In this document: piece by piece, positions 54,887 through 63,284 of the stretch
Numbering within the stretch: position 1 is the first letter of the stretch
Layout: each line of letters begins with the position of its first letter
NCBI GenBank assembly: GCA_029779645.1
Contig: JAKPAC010000041.1
Location: 115,995 to 179,994 of the forward strand
Source: Actinomycetes bacterium
Lineage (GTDB): Bacteria > Actinomycetota > Actinomycetes > Actinomycetales > Microbacteriaceae
DNA: 64,000 nt
Direction: 5' to 3'
The notes under the pieces: model-generated
Databases searched by the model: none
What the model saw: only the letters and a program-made list of their open reading frames with translations
Told to the model about the DNA's origin: nothing
Program-made: the position numbers and the translations under genes

Positions 54887-54892
54887 AGGCTA
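54887..54892 (-). promoter_or_regulatory. Possible -10 box of the GNAT gene
   Basis: TAGCCT, seven bases before GTG 54879. It overlaps the TAG stop of the upstream Wzz-like gene, so the match may be fortuitous. Confidence 0.3.
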
Positions 54893-55558
54893 ATGCATGC
54901 CTGCGAACTCGGGATCGAGGAGCATGTTTCGTCGAGATCGGTACTCGAGCGCCACGACGGTCGCGAGCGTGATCCCGCCGCCAAGCGCCGCGATCATCCC
55001 CAGCGCGCGCACTCGATTGCCCCGCACGTGATAGATCACCGGGGGCTCCGGCGCGACCGTGAACGTGATGTCGTTGACCGGGTCGACGAACTGCTCGCGC
55101 TGCATGGCATTGAGCTCGAACCGAGCGCGAGCGACGACATCATCCTGGATCTGCTGAACTTCTTCTGGCGAGTCGCCGACGACCTCGAGAATGAGGAACT
55201 GGTCGGCAAAGTTCGGCGACCACTGCCCGCCGGTGTCGGGGAGTCGGAGCCAGAACGGCGACCCGGTGTCGGGGATGCCGATGATGGTGGCATCCGTCGA
55301 CGAGTACTTCTCCACTGCCGCGGGACCGTTGACACGCTTGGCGACGAGCCCGGCCGTGATGATCAGGTCCTCGGAGCGGGTTTTGAGCGAGTTCGGGTAC
55401 ATCTTGCTCGAAGGGGCGAGGAACACGAGGTTGGTGCGCGACCAGTACACCCCGTCCGCACGCACCGCGACGAACCCGACCGCTGCGGTGCACAGCGCCC
55501 CGACGAGCAGGATCGGCCATCGACGCACAAGTGCGCGAAGCAGATGCCGAAACGACAT
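54890..55558 (-). CDS. Wzz-like chain-length/transport membrane protein (minus strand)
   Basis: 222 aa from the ATG at 55558, with GGAGGAA upstream. TM1 near the N-terminus (RRWPILLVGALCTAAVGFVAV), a ~150-residue external domain with a Wzz-like strand (YWSRTNLVFLAPSSKMYPNSLKT), and TM2 near the C-terminus (ALGMIAALGGGITLATVVALEY). This two-helix polysaccharide co-polymerase topology lacks a tyrosine-kinase domain. It is upstream of the GNAT gene (10-base gap) and divergent from a second Wzz-like gene. Confidence 0.75.
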   Translation of the reverse strand: MSFRHLLRALVRRWPILLVGALCTAAVGFVAVRADGVYWSRTNLVFLAPSSKMYPNSLKTRSEDLIITAGLVAKRVNGPAAVEKYSSTDATIIGIPDTGSPFWLRLPDTGGQWSPNFADQFLILEVVGDSPEEVQQIQDDVVARARFELNAMQREQFVDPVNDITFTVAPEPPVIYHVRGNRVRALGMIAALGGGITLATVVALEYRSRRNMLLDPEFAGMH

Positions 55559-55743
55559 GCCGTTCCTCCAACCCGCGCAGTGTGGCGCCCCGATGTTCGA
55601 GCGTATCGCGATCATGACGCGGCGCCGGTCGAAGCGGCGGGTTCCCGGTCGTTGCTGGCTCAATGGTCAGTAACGTCCCAGGGGAATCGCGCGCCGCACT
55701 TGCTAGAGTGAGCGACGGCAAGGATCAAGGGTGGGGGCTCTGC

Positions 55744-56502
55744 ATGGCGATGTCTGGAGTGTTTGGCACGCTTCGTCGTCGCTGGTATCTCGTGCTGGCC
55801 GGTCTCCTTCTCACGGCGGGACTCACCGCTGGTGCCGCGGTGCTCTTCCAGCCGAGCTACACCGCGCGGGGACTCGTGCTGCTGATCCCGCCTGTGGACG
55901 CCGAGACGGCTACGGGCAGCAACCCATTCCTCGGCTTGGGTGGGCTGGACCTTCCCGCCCGCGTGCTCGTCGCTTCGTACTCCAGCAACGCGGCCCAGCA
56001 GGACATCGCGAAGCGAGCGCCGGACGCAGAGGTGACCGTTTCGATGGAGGAGTCGACACGCGGACCAGTCATCGCCGTCGATGTGAAGGACAGCAGCGCG
56101 AAGGGCGCGCTGGGCCTGCTCGACTATGTCTCGAGCTCCATCCCGGAGACGCTGCAGCGGCTCCAGTCCGAGGTCGGCGCGCCCCCGTCGACCACGGTCA
56201 CGTCGATCCCCCTCACCATGGACACAGAAGCCGAGGTCGATCGAAGCGATTCGATGCGGATGATCATCCTCGCAGCCGGCGCTGGAGTGGGGCTCACCGT
56301 GCTGATGATCTTCGTCGTCGAGAGTCTCGGGACGCGGCCCGCGCTTCGTCGTCGTGGCGCTCCGACGGAGCCGCTGATGCCTGCCGCAGGCAGCGGCCCC
56401 GAGCTGGAAGTGCTCCCGCTCCTTCGCGCGGCGCCGGCCGACCCGCGTCCGGCGGCGCGGACGACGACTCCGGGCGCCGCGGGGGGCGCGTTCGATGACT
56501 AG
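55744..56502 (+). CDS. Wzz-like membrane protein (plus strand)
   Basis: 252 aa from the ATG at 55744; an ATG at 55750 is also possible. TM1 RRWYLVLAGLLLTAGLTAGAAVLF, an external domain with SYTARGLVLLIPPVDAETA and SNAAQQDIAKRAPDAEVTVSMEE, TM2 MIILAAGAGVGLTVLMIFVVESL, and a Pro/Ala/Arg-rich cytoplasmic tail. Same topology as the protein encoded divergently at 54890-55558, but little sequence similarity by eye. It starts the second polymer operon. A TAGAGT -10-like box lies ~40 bases upstream. Confidence 0.75.
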   Translation: MAMSGVFGTLRRRWYLVLAGLLLTAGLTAGAAVLFQPSYTARGLVLLIPPVDAETATGSNPFLGLGGLDLPARVLVASYSSNAAQQDIAKRAPDAEVTVSMEESTRGPVIAVDVKDSSAKGALGLLDYVSSSIPETLQRLQSEVGAPPSTTVTSIPLTMDTEAEVDRSDSMRMIILAAGAGVGLTVLMIFVVESLGTRPALRRRGAPTEPLMPAAGSGPELEVLPLLRAAPADPRPAARTTTPGAAGGAFDD

Positions 56503-56529
56503 CCCGCGCGACATCCGGCCAGCACGCTG

Positions 56530-57894
56530 ATGTCGAACGTCTCGCGGGAGCCTGTGCACACGCCGGTCGGCGTCGTCGGGCCCGCCATCCTGCCGACTCG
56601 ATTCGGTTCGGGTCGCGTGAGCCGGGGGCCCGGGGCAGACGCCGTGACCTGGCTCACGCTGTACATCGTCGTGCTGTTTGCGATTCCTTCGCGGCTGATT
56701 CTGGGCCCGCTCGGCAGCGCGGGCGCGCCCTCGATGCTGCTCGGCCTGGCGAGCCTCGCGTTCTGGCTGTCGTTCATTCTGACCAACGCCGTGAGCCGCC
56801 CGTTCACCGTGACCTACCCGCTGAAGTGGGCGATTGCGGTCTTCGTGGTGTGTGTGGGCGTCTCGTACGCGATCACGATGTCGCAGCCGATCAGCCCGGA
56901 TGAGGTCAGTCCGGCGGATGTCGCGCTGCTCTCGCTCGGCTCGTGGATCGGCACCATGCTCCTTGCCCACGATGCGATCCGAACCAGATCGCGCCTGGAA
57001 GACCTGTCCTGGCGGTTCGCGCTCGCCGGTGGCTTCATGGCGCTCCTCGGGCTGGCACAGTTCGTCACCAAGCTCTCGATCGTCAATCTCATCTCGATTC
57101 CCGGGCTGACGGCGGTGGCCGAAGCGGCGGTCTACGAGCGGAACGGGCTGGTGCGGCCGGCTGGGACGGCGATTCACCCCATCGAATACGGCACGCTCCT
57201 GACGATCATCCTCCCGATCGCGTTGCACGTGGCGTTGCGCCGTCGCGACATCGCGCTGCCCCTGCGCTGGTTCCCTGCGGTCGCTATCCTCGCGGTCGTC
57301 GCCATCTCGTCGTCTCGATCGGCCTACCTCGGAGCGGTGATCGGCGTCGCCGTGTGTGTGGTGGCCTGGGCTCCCAAGGTCCGCCGCATCGTCGCGATCG
57401 TGGCCGTTGCAGGCACCGTGGTCGTCGCAGCCGCGGTCCCGCGGCTGTTCAACTCGATCATCGGATTGTTCGCCGGCGTGGAAAGCGATCCGAGCATCTC
57501 GTCGCGCACCGACAGCTTCAGCTTCGCGTGGCGATTCATCGTCGACAGCCCGTTCTTCGGGCGCGGGCTGGGCACATTCCTGCCCAAGTATCGAATCTTC
57601 GACAACGAGTATCTCGGGATGCTGGTCACCATCGGATTCGTCGGGACCGCAGCGTTCGTGTGCATCGGCATCGTCGCCGTCGCTCAGCTCCTGCGCGTCT
57701 ACGGGGCGGCGACCGACGACGGGACCAAGGACTTTTCGGTGTCGCTCATCGGTTCGATCGCCGCAGGCTTTGCCAGCCTCGCGTTCTTCGATGCGTTCGC
57801 ATTCCCGATGACGATGGGGACGCTGTTTCTCGCGATCGGCATCGCAGGGGCACTCGTCCGCTTGGAAAGCGTGGCCCGGCGACCGCTCCAATAA
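56530..57894 (+). CDS. O-antigen ligase / Wzy-type polymerase membrane protein
   Basis: 454 aa with about 11 hydrophobic helices. The large external loop between late helices has the WzyC-like pattern SSRTDSFSFAWRFIVDSPFFGRGLGTFLPKYRIFDNEYLGMLVTIG, including Arg and His residues in GLVRPAGTAIHPIEYGT on the preceding loop. It either polymerises repeat units or ligates the polymer to an acceptor; the two activities cannot be told apart by sequence. It follows the Wzz-like gene by 27 bases. Confidence 0.87.
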   Translation: MSNVSREPVHTPVGVVGPAILPTRFGSGRVSRGPGADAVTWLTLYIVVLFAIPSRLILGPLGSAGAPSMLLGLASLAFWLSFILTNAVSRPFTVTYPLKWAIAVFVVCVGVSYAITMSQPISPDEVSPADVALLSLGSWIGTMLLAHDAIRTRSRLEDLSWRFALAGGFMALLGLAQFVTKLSIVNLISIPGLTAVAEAAVYERNGLVRPAGTAIHPIEYGTLLTIILPIALHVALRRRDIALPLRWFPAVAILAVVAISSSRSAYLGAVIGVAVCVVAWAPKVRRIVAIVAVAGTVVVAAAVPRLFNSIIGLFAGVESDPSISSRTDSFSFAWRFIVDSPFFGRGLGTFLPKYRIFDNEYLGMLVTIGFVGTAAFVCIGIVAVAQLLRVYGAATDDGTKDFSVSLIGSIAAGFASLAFFDAFAFPMTMGTLFLAIGIAGALVRLESVARRPLQ

Positions 57895-57963
57895 GCTGCC
57901 GGGGAAGGAATATGCTGGCCAGAACCCGCGGCCAGCCCATTCGACTTGAGACAGGACCGATCG

Positions 57964-58806
57964 ATGCCGAGCGTAGTGATCGCTGCCCACAATGAGGAGT
58001 CCGTGATCGGAGCCTGTCTGCGGGCGCTGTATCGCGCCGACCCGGCGGCGCAGGTGATCGTCAGCGCCAACGGCTGCAGCGATCGCACTGCGGCGATCGC
58101 GACGGATGCCGGTGTGCTGGTCGTGGATCGCGCTGAGCCGGGCAAAGCGGGGGCGCTGAATGCTGCCGAGGTGATTGCGAGCGTGTTTCCGCGGATCTAT
58201 CTTGATGCCGACATCGTCGTGCCGCCCGATGGGATCTCCGGCATCACCGAGGCGTTCGGGCCCGGAATTCTGGCTGTCGTGCCACGGCGCCGCATCGATA
58301 CGCAGGGTCGCCCTTGGCCGGTTCGGGGGTATTTCGCGATCAACGAGCGGCTGCCCGCATTTCGCCGCGGGCTGTTCGGGCGCGGCATGATCGCGGTGTC
58401 GGAGGAGGGTCGCGCGCGTTTCGACTCCTTTCCCGACATGGTTGCCGACGATCTGTTCCTGGATTCGCAGTTCGGTGACGACGAGAAGGCGATCGCGCAC
58501 GGCGTGGAGGTCGTCATCGCCGCGCCGCATACGACCGGAGACCTGATCCGCCGTCTTGTGCGGGTGCGCCGCGGCAACGCGGAGATGCGTGCTGCGGCCG
58601 CTCGGGGTGAACTTCCGATCAGCGTGCGCCAGGCGGATCGCTGGGCGTGGCTGCGCGACGTCGTGATCCCGAATCCTTCGCTCGCGCTCGCCGCGGTTCC
58701 ATTTCTCGCGATCACGGTCATCGCGGCGCGTCGCGCGCGGCGGGCGCCCGCGCCAGGTGCGGAGTGGGGCCGGGACGAGAGCACGAGGGAGTCGACGCGA
58801 GCATGA
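57964..58806 (+). CDS. Glycosyltransferase family 2 with C-terminal membrane helix
   Basis: 280 aa from the ATG at 57964 with AGGA upstream; the ORF-track TTG is less likely. GT2 start: PSVVIAAHNEESVIGACLRALYRADPAAQVIVSANGCSDRTAAIA. Metal/donor site in RIYLDADIVVPPDG (DAD for DxD). Later MIAVSEEGRARFDSFPDMVADDLFLDSQF carries the expected acidic pair (ADD). A hydrophobic segment LALAAVPFLAITVIAA lies near the C-terminus, anchoring it to the membrane. It overlaps the next gene by ATGA. Confidence 0.85.
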   Translation: MPSVVIAAHNEESVIGACLRALYRADPAAQVIVSANGCSDRTAAIATDAGVLVVDRAEPGKAGALNAAEVIASVFPRIYLDADIVVPPDGISGITEAFGPGILAVVPRRRIDTQGRPWPVRGYFAINERLPAFRRGLFGRGMIAVSEEGRARFDSFPDMVADDLFLDSQFGDDEKAIAHGVEVVIAAPHTTGDLIRRLVRVRRGNAEMRAAAARGELPISVRQADRWAWLRDVVIPNPSLALAAVPFLAITVIAARRARRAPAPGAEWGRDESTRESTRA

Positions 58807-59450
58807 TCAATCTCTGTTTTCACGGTGTCGGAGTGTGCGCCATCGAGCGGGAGCCTGGCGAGGCGTCGTACTGGGTGACACGCGAGCTCTTTCTGCAGGT
58901 GCTTGATGCGGTGGCGGGGCGTGGGGACGTACGCCTGAGCTTCGACGACGGCAACCGCTCCGACATCGAGACGGCTCTGCCGGCGCTCGTCGAGCGAGGA
59001 CTTCGCGCAGACTTCTTCGCGCTCGCCGGCAGGCTGGACGATCCCGCCAGCCTCGGACCCGCCGAGCTGCGCGAGCTCCGGGCTGCCGGGATGAACCTTG
59101 GCAGCCATGGCTGGGACCACGTTCCCTGGCGCGGGCTGGACGCTCGCGAGCGGGAGCGTGAATTCGTCGAGGCGCGGATCGCGCTTTCGGAGGCGAGCGA
59201 AGGTGTGATCGACACTGCGGCCTTCCCGCTCGGGCGCTACGACCGTGCTGCGCTGCGCGGGCTGAAGGCTGCCGGCTACCGGACGGTGTTCACCAGCGAC
59301 CGGTTTCGGGCGCGTCCGGGCGCGTGGCTCCAGGCGAGGTACAGCATCACCGCCGGCGACACGATCGCGTCGGTTCGGCAGATCCTCGCACACGCGGGCG
59401 TCGCGGAGGCGAGGGCTCGGATGGTGAGTGTGGTGAAGCAGTTGCGCTGA
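58803..59450 (+). CDS. Polysaccharide deacetylase family protein (NodB fold)
   Basis: 215 aa, ATGA overlap with the upstream GT2. Motif 1 is LSFDDGNRSDIET, a variant of the usual TFDDGP, and motif 2 is NLGSHGWDHVPW (the His pair of the metal site). It has no signal peptide or membrane helix by eye, so it could act on a cytoplasmic lipid-linked precursor. Deacetylation of an N-acetylamino sugar would free amino groups for other substituents. The Gly-to-Asn change after DDG is unusual but does not remove a catalytic residue. Confidence 0.85.
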   Translation: MINLCFHGVGVCAIEREPGEASYWVTRELFLQVLDAVAGRGDVRLSFDDGNRSDIETALPALVERGLRADFFALAGRLDDPASLGPAELRELRAAGMNLGSHGWDHVPWRGLDAREREREFVEARIALSEASEGVIDTAAFPLGRYDRAALRGLKAAGYRTVFTSDRFRARPGAWLQARYSITAGDTIASVRQILAHAGVAEARARMVSVVKQLR

Positions 59451-59487
59451 CCCCGTGGCGCTGCGCGCAGGCGCGGGCGCGGGCCGG

Positions 59488-59493
59488 TACGAT
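59488..59493 (+). promoter_or_regulatory. -10 box before the second GT2 gene
   Basis: TACGAT, seven bases before the GTG at 59501, as at other leaderless genes in this window. It lies inside an otherwise co-directional unit. Confidence 0.4.
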
Positions 59494-59500
59494 TGCCGGT

Positions 59501-60400
59501 GTGCCCCTAGATGTTGCCGCCGTGGTAGTGACGTACAACAGCGAGGACCGCATTGAAGCCCTCCTTGCGAGCCTGCCGGCGGCGATGGGCGACTTGAGCT
59601 ATTCGGTTGTCGTCGTCGACAACGGCTCGATCGACGGAACGGTCGCGCTTCTCGAGGGACGGACGGACTGCACCGTCGTACGGTCGACGAATGTCGGCTA
59701 CGCGGGCGGCATGAATCGCGCGGTGAAGGCATCCCCGCCGTCGAAGACGGTGCTCATCCTCAACCCAGACTCGGTGCTCGACCCTGGCTGCGTGCCCGCC
59801 ATGTGCCGGGTGCTCGAGGCGCCTGAGGTGACGGTCGTCGCACCGCGCGTGCGTGAGGAGGACGGCTCGCTCTCGCCGACGCTGCGCCGTGGACCGACCT
59901 TCCTGCGCGTGGGCGGGCTGAGCTTCACCGGAAGGCCCGCGTTCTCCGAGCGAATCGAAGACCCGCGAGAGTACGAGCTCGAGCACGAGGTCGAGTGGGC
60001 GGTTGGCGCGATCCTACTGATCGACCGTGCCCGCTACGAGGCGCTCGGTGGCATGGACGAGTCGTATTTCCTGTACTCCGAGGAGACGGATTTCAGCCTT
60101 CGCGCGAAGGATCGCGGCTGGATCACCGTGTACACGCCCGCGGCGGGAGCCATGCACGTCGGTGGCGCTTCGGGTGAGAGCTCTACCACGCACACCATGA
60201 AGGTGCTCAATCGCGTGCGCCTGTATCGGCGTCGAGCCGGGAAGATTCGTGCGGTGTTCTACTTCTGGGGCGTCGTGCTGATCGAGCTTCGACGTGCAGT
60301 CCTCGGGCATGGCAAGTCGTGGGGCACGATCCGTGCGCTGGTCCGGCCTTCGCAGCGCCCGGCGGCGCTCGGCGCGTCAAAGCACCTCGTGCCTCGCTGA
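59501..60400 (+). CDS. Glycosyltransferase family 2 (rhamnosyltransferase-like)
   Basis: 299 aa from the GTG at 59501. LDVAAVVVTYNSEDRIEALLASLP, VVVVDNGSIDGTVALLEG, RSTNVGYAGGMNRAV, TVLILNPDSVLDPGC, EVEWAVGAILLIDRARYEALGGMDESYFLYSEETDFSLRAKDRGW. The NVGYAGGMN, LNPDS and GGMDExYFLYxEExDFxLR pattern is that of WbbL/RfbF-type rhamnosyltransferases. This suggests a deoxyhexose in the polymer, though no dTDP-rhamnose genes are in the window. Confidence 0.9.
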   Translation: MPLDVAAVVVTYNSEDRIEALLASLPAAMGDLSYSVVVVDNGSIDGTVALLEGRTDCTVVRSTNVGYAGGMNRAVKASPPSKTVLILNPDSVLDPGCVPAMCRVLEAPEVTVVAPRVREEDGSLSPTLRRGPTFLRVGGLSFTGRPAFSERIEDPREYELEHEVEWAVGAILLIDRARYEALGGMDESYFLYSEETDFSLRAKDRGWITVYTPAAGAMHVGGASGESSTTHTMKVLNRVRLYRRRAGKIRAVFYFWGVVLIELRRAVLGHGKSWGTIRALVRPSQRPAALGASKHLVPR

Positions 60401-60417
60401 TACGAAAGAGGCAGAAG

Positions 60418-61611
60418 ATGAAGCTCCTGTTGATCGTGCCAACCTGCGACGGCGAAGACGTAGGGGAATCCTGGCTTGCTTTTCAATGGGCGAAGGCGAT
60501 GTCGCAGCGCGTCGATGTCACGGTGCTCGCGAGCTACAAGGCGGGGCATACCCCGCCTTCGGTGCAGCTGCCAGGCGTTCGCGTCATCGAGTGGCCGGAG
60601 CCGCCCTTGGTTGGGCGGTTTGAACGGCTCAACAGCCTGATGCAGCCGGGCTACGTCTCGTTCTATCGGCGCGCGAGGAGCTGGATTCGCGCGCGGATGA
60701 AGGAGGGCGAGAACTTCGACGTCGCCCACCAGGTCGTGCCCGTCGCGATGCGCTACCCATCGCCCGCTGCAGGACTCGGCATCCCGTTCGTGATCGGACC
60801 GGTCGGGGGAAGCCTTGACTCGCCCCCGGCGTTCGTCGCGGAGGAGGGGGGCACCCCCTGGTATCAGAAGCTTCGGAGCGTCGACCGGTTCCGCATTCGC
60901 CACGACCGGTTGCTGCGCCGCACGTATGAATCCGCTGACGCAGTGCTCGGGATCGCGCCGTACGTGCGGGAGTTCCTGGCCGATGTCGACGTGCAGAGAC
61001 TCGAGATCATGAGCGATGTCGCACTCCACGAGGTGCAGCCGCCCGTGGCTCGGGCCGATCGTGTCGGGCCGACCCGCCTGCTCCACGTCGGCCGCATCGT
61101 GCGCACGAAGGGGGTCCGCGACGCCATCCGTGCGGTCGGCGCGGTGAGCGACCTCGATGTGAGACTCGACATCGTCGGGGAAGGCAACGATCGAGCATCG
61201 TGCGAGCAGCTGGTGCGCGAGCTTGGCCTGGAGGAGCGCGTCACGTTTCACGGCGCGATCCCCCGCAAGGCGGTAGACGAGTTCTACCGACGCGCCGACG
61301 TCTTCGTCTTCCCGAGCTATCGTGAACCCGGTGGCAGCGTCGTTCTCGAGGCGATGAGCTTCGGACTGCCCCTGATCGTGTGTGATCGTGGAGGTCCGGC
61401 AGCCAACGTCACCGACGAATGCGCGATCGTCCTTCATGCGGGCTCTCCGGAGCAGCTCGCAGCGGACTGCGCCGCGGCGATCCGTCGCCTCGTGACCGAC
61501 CGCGCGCTCAGACTGAAGATGGGCGCCGCTGCGCGAGAACACGCGAGCGACGCCCACCTCTGGGCCCGGCGATTTGAGGCCGCCGAGGCCATCTATCAAT
61601 CTCTCGTCTAG
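60418..61611 (+). CDS. Glycosyltransferase family 4
   Basis: 397 aa from the ATG at 60418 (AAAGAGGC upstream). N-terminal MKLLLIVPTCDGEDVGESWLAFQWAKAMSQRVDVTVLASYK, then FDVAHQVVPVAMRYPSP and FVIGPVGGSLDSPPAF (the GPVGG turn seen in GT4). C-terminal TRLLHVGRIVRTKGVRDAIRAV, LDIVGEGNDRASCEQLV, VTFHGAIPRKAVDEFYRRADVFVFPSYREPGGSVVLEAMSFGLPLIVCDRGG, with the EPGGSVVLEAM donor-binding motif. Its TAG stop shares CTAG with the stop of the convergent DUF4082 gene, so no terminator fits between them. Confidence 0.93.
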   Translation: MKLLLIVPTCDGEDVGESWLAFQWAKAMSQRVDVTVLASYKAGHTPPSVQLPGVRVIEWPEPPLVGRFERLNSLMQPGYVSFYRRARSWIRARMKEGENFDVAHQVVPVAMRYPSPAAGLGIPFVIGPVGGSLDSPPAFVAEEGGTPWYQKLRSVDRFRIRHDRLLRRTYESADAVLGIAPYVREFLADVDVQRLEIMSDVALHEVQPPVARADRVGPTRLLHVGRIVRTKGVRDAIRAVGAVSDLDVRLDIVGEGNDRASCEQLVRELGLEERVTFHGAIPRKAVDEFYRRADVFVFPSYREPGGSVVLEAMSFGLPLIVCDRGGPAANVTDECAIVLHAGSPEQLAADCAAAIRRLVTDRALRLKMGAAAREHASDAHLWARRFEAAEAIYQSLV

Positions 61612-63128
61612 TTGCCCTCACCCGAGCAGGCGATGCTGCGGAGCGCAACCGGCTGTCCTGCGGCATCCAGCGTCGCGGTCTGTGCCGACCACGCCGAGAG
61701 CACCGAGCAGTTCACGTCGACCGGGCCGTAGTCCCAGCTCCGGTCGACAACGAAGAGGTTCTGCACCGATCCGGGCATGCCGTTGCGGAACGAGTAGCCG
61801 CCGCCGCTGACCAGGAGCCCGTCGATGTCGACCGAGGTGTTGCCCTGGCTGTGCGGGTAGAAGAACGGCGAGGTGCCGCCGCACTTGGACGTCTGCTCCA
61901 TGATCACAGCCGTGTTGCGGACGGTGAGCGCGGTGCCCTGGTAACCCTGGATTCCGTCACCGTGCCAGTCGTTGCACACGGTCGGAGGGGTCACCCGGAT
62001 GAACGAGTTGGTGATCGCAGTCGGGCCGCATCCACCGTAGCGACCGCTGACGCGGAGGCCTTCCGGGACGCCGTCGATCTTGATGTTGTTCGCGGTGTAG
62101 CCACCGGCGCCGATCACAGGAAGATCCTTGTCGGAGGTGGTTCCGTTGGGGACGAAGTTGGAATCCTCGATGAGGAGCCCGTTGCGGCAGTCGGCATAGT
62201 CGTTGATGACACCCGATCCAACTGCTTCGATGCGTCGCAGGGTGACGTTCGGCGCGTCGACGTAGATCGTGCCGTTGGTGATTCGGAGATCCTCGACGAC
62301 AGCGCCAGCGGTGCGGACCCAGAAGTCACCGGTCACCTCGCGCTTCGGCGTCCAGCCGGCGGGGAGCCCGGCGGTGGCAGCGGTCGGGAACTTTCCGGCC
62401 TCGGTCGGGGGCGTGGGCTTCTCCTCGACCGGCGGGGTCGGCTTCTCCTCGACCGGCGGCGTGGGCTCCTCGGTCGGGGGCGTGGGCTCCTCGGTTGGCG
62501 GCGTGGGCTTCTCTTCGACGGGGGGAGTCGGCTTCTCGGGGGTGGTCGAGTAGACGATGTCGACGAGATAGTTGGTGCCACGGTAGCTCTGCGTGGGCAG
62601 CGTGCTCGTCTTGGAGTACTTGTACACGCCGGCACCCGAGCGAAGCGAGAACCCGTTCACCGTCTTGGCCTTGGTGAGGTCGCCTTCGGTGGCGACGTAG
62701 CCGCCCTTGGGTGCATGGTACGAGACGACGTAGCTTGAGCCCGACTTCAAGGCGACGGGCTTGTCGAGCTTGATCGTGCGCCATCCGGTGTTGGTCGTGG
62801 CGTCGAACTTGGCGCGGGCGAGCTCGCGGCCGGAGGACGACCACAGCGTTGCGGTGGTCACATCCTTCGCCTTTGCGCCCTGGTAGTACTGCAGTGCGGT
62901 GACTTCGCCAGCGTGCTTCGGGGTGAAGCGGACTCCCAGTTCCACGGGGACGCGGTCGGGGTCAGCGGTGATCTTTGGGGTGAGCGTGTCAGAGAACATC
63001 CCGAGGGTCGACGGTTGCGCGGGCTGCTGCGCCATCGCGGGCGCGACGGCGAGGCCAGCGAGAGCAACCGCGCCGGTGAGAGTGAGTGCGATCAGTCCTC
63101 TTTTGACGAGGGGACGATTTCGAGGCAT
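61608..63128 (-). CDS. Secreted protein: one DUF4082 domain, Pro/Glu-rich linker, parallel beta-helix
   Basis: 506 aa from the ATG at 63128. Signal peptide: KRGLIALTLTGAVALAGLAVAPAMAQQ. DUF4082 at ~45-190 (VPVELGVRFTPKHAGEVTALQYYQGAK, GWRTIKLDKPVAL, SYVVSYHAPKGGYVA), then a repeat linker of EKPTPPVE/EEPTPPTE units (~190-235), then a right-handed beta-helix-like region (TNGTIYVDAPNVTLRRIEAVGSGVINDYADCRNGLLIEDSNFVPNG). Such helices occur in polysaccharide lyases and sugar-binding surface proteins. It shares the DUF4082 domain only with the giant protein at 35157-40772. No LPXTG tail. Confidence 0.88.
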   Translation of the reverse strand: MPRNRPLVKRGLIALTLTGAVALAGLAVAPAMAQQPAQPSTLGMFSDTLTPKITADPDRVPVELGVRFTPKHAGEVTALQYYQGAKAKDVTTATLWSSSGRELARAKFDATTNTGWRTIKLDKPVALKSGSSYVVSYHAPKGGYVATEGDLTKAKTVNGFSLRSGAGVYKYSKTSTLPTQSYRGTNYLVDIVYSTTPEKPTPPVEEKPTPPTEEPTPPTEEPTPPVEEKPTPPVEEKPTPPTEAGKFPTAATAGLPAGWTPKREVTGDFWVRTAGAVVEDLRITNGTIYVDAPNVTLRRIEAVGSGVINDYADCRNGLLIEDSNFVPNGTTSDKDLPVIGAGGYTANNIKIDGVPEGLRVSGRYGGCGPTAITNSFIRVTPPTVCNDWHGDGIQGYQGTALTVRNTAVIMEQTSKCGGTSPFFYPHSQGNTSVDIDGLLVSGGGYSFRNGMPGSVQNLFVVDRSWDYGPVDVNCSVLSAWSAQTATLDAAGQPVALRSIACSGEGN

Positions 63129-63180
63129 AGAAAAATCCAAACATTTGGGGTTGGGACGCAACAAGTATCAGCTGGCTGCC

Positions 63181-63186
63181 TAGAAT
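63181..63186 (+). promoter_or_regulatory. -10 box of the VanZ-like gene
   Basis: TAGAAT in an AT-richer divergent region between the DUF4082 and VanZ-like genes. It would give a ~90-base leader to the GTG at 63285. Confidence 0.35.
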
Positions 63187-63284
63187 GTTCGGCACGTATG
63201 AGAACATCCTCACTCGAGGGCCATCTTATTCGCAGGGCCAGGTTTCGTCTCGAAGTCGGTGTGCGATCGACGAGGGAGCGCGGC

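Noticed and set aside
57912-57995. 27-codon ORF with GGAAGG before its ATG, ahead of the GT2 gene
   Set aside because: The ATG is inside TATGCT, a plausible -10 box, and the ORF runs out of frame into the GT2 gene; the peptide has no recognisable feature.
55660-58530. 956-aa minus-strand ORF
   Set aside because: Antisense to the Wzz-like, polymerase and GT2 genes, which have clear motifs and linked starts.
61608-63128. PEP-CTERM or LPXTG sorting signals on the DUF4082 proteins
   Set aside because: Neither C-terminus (ending LFLPAT and CSGEGN) has a sorting motif followed by a hydrophobic helix and basic tail.
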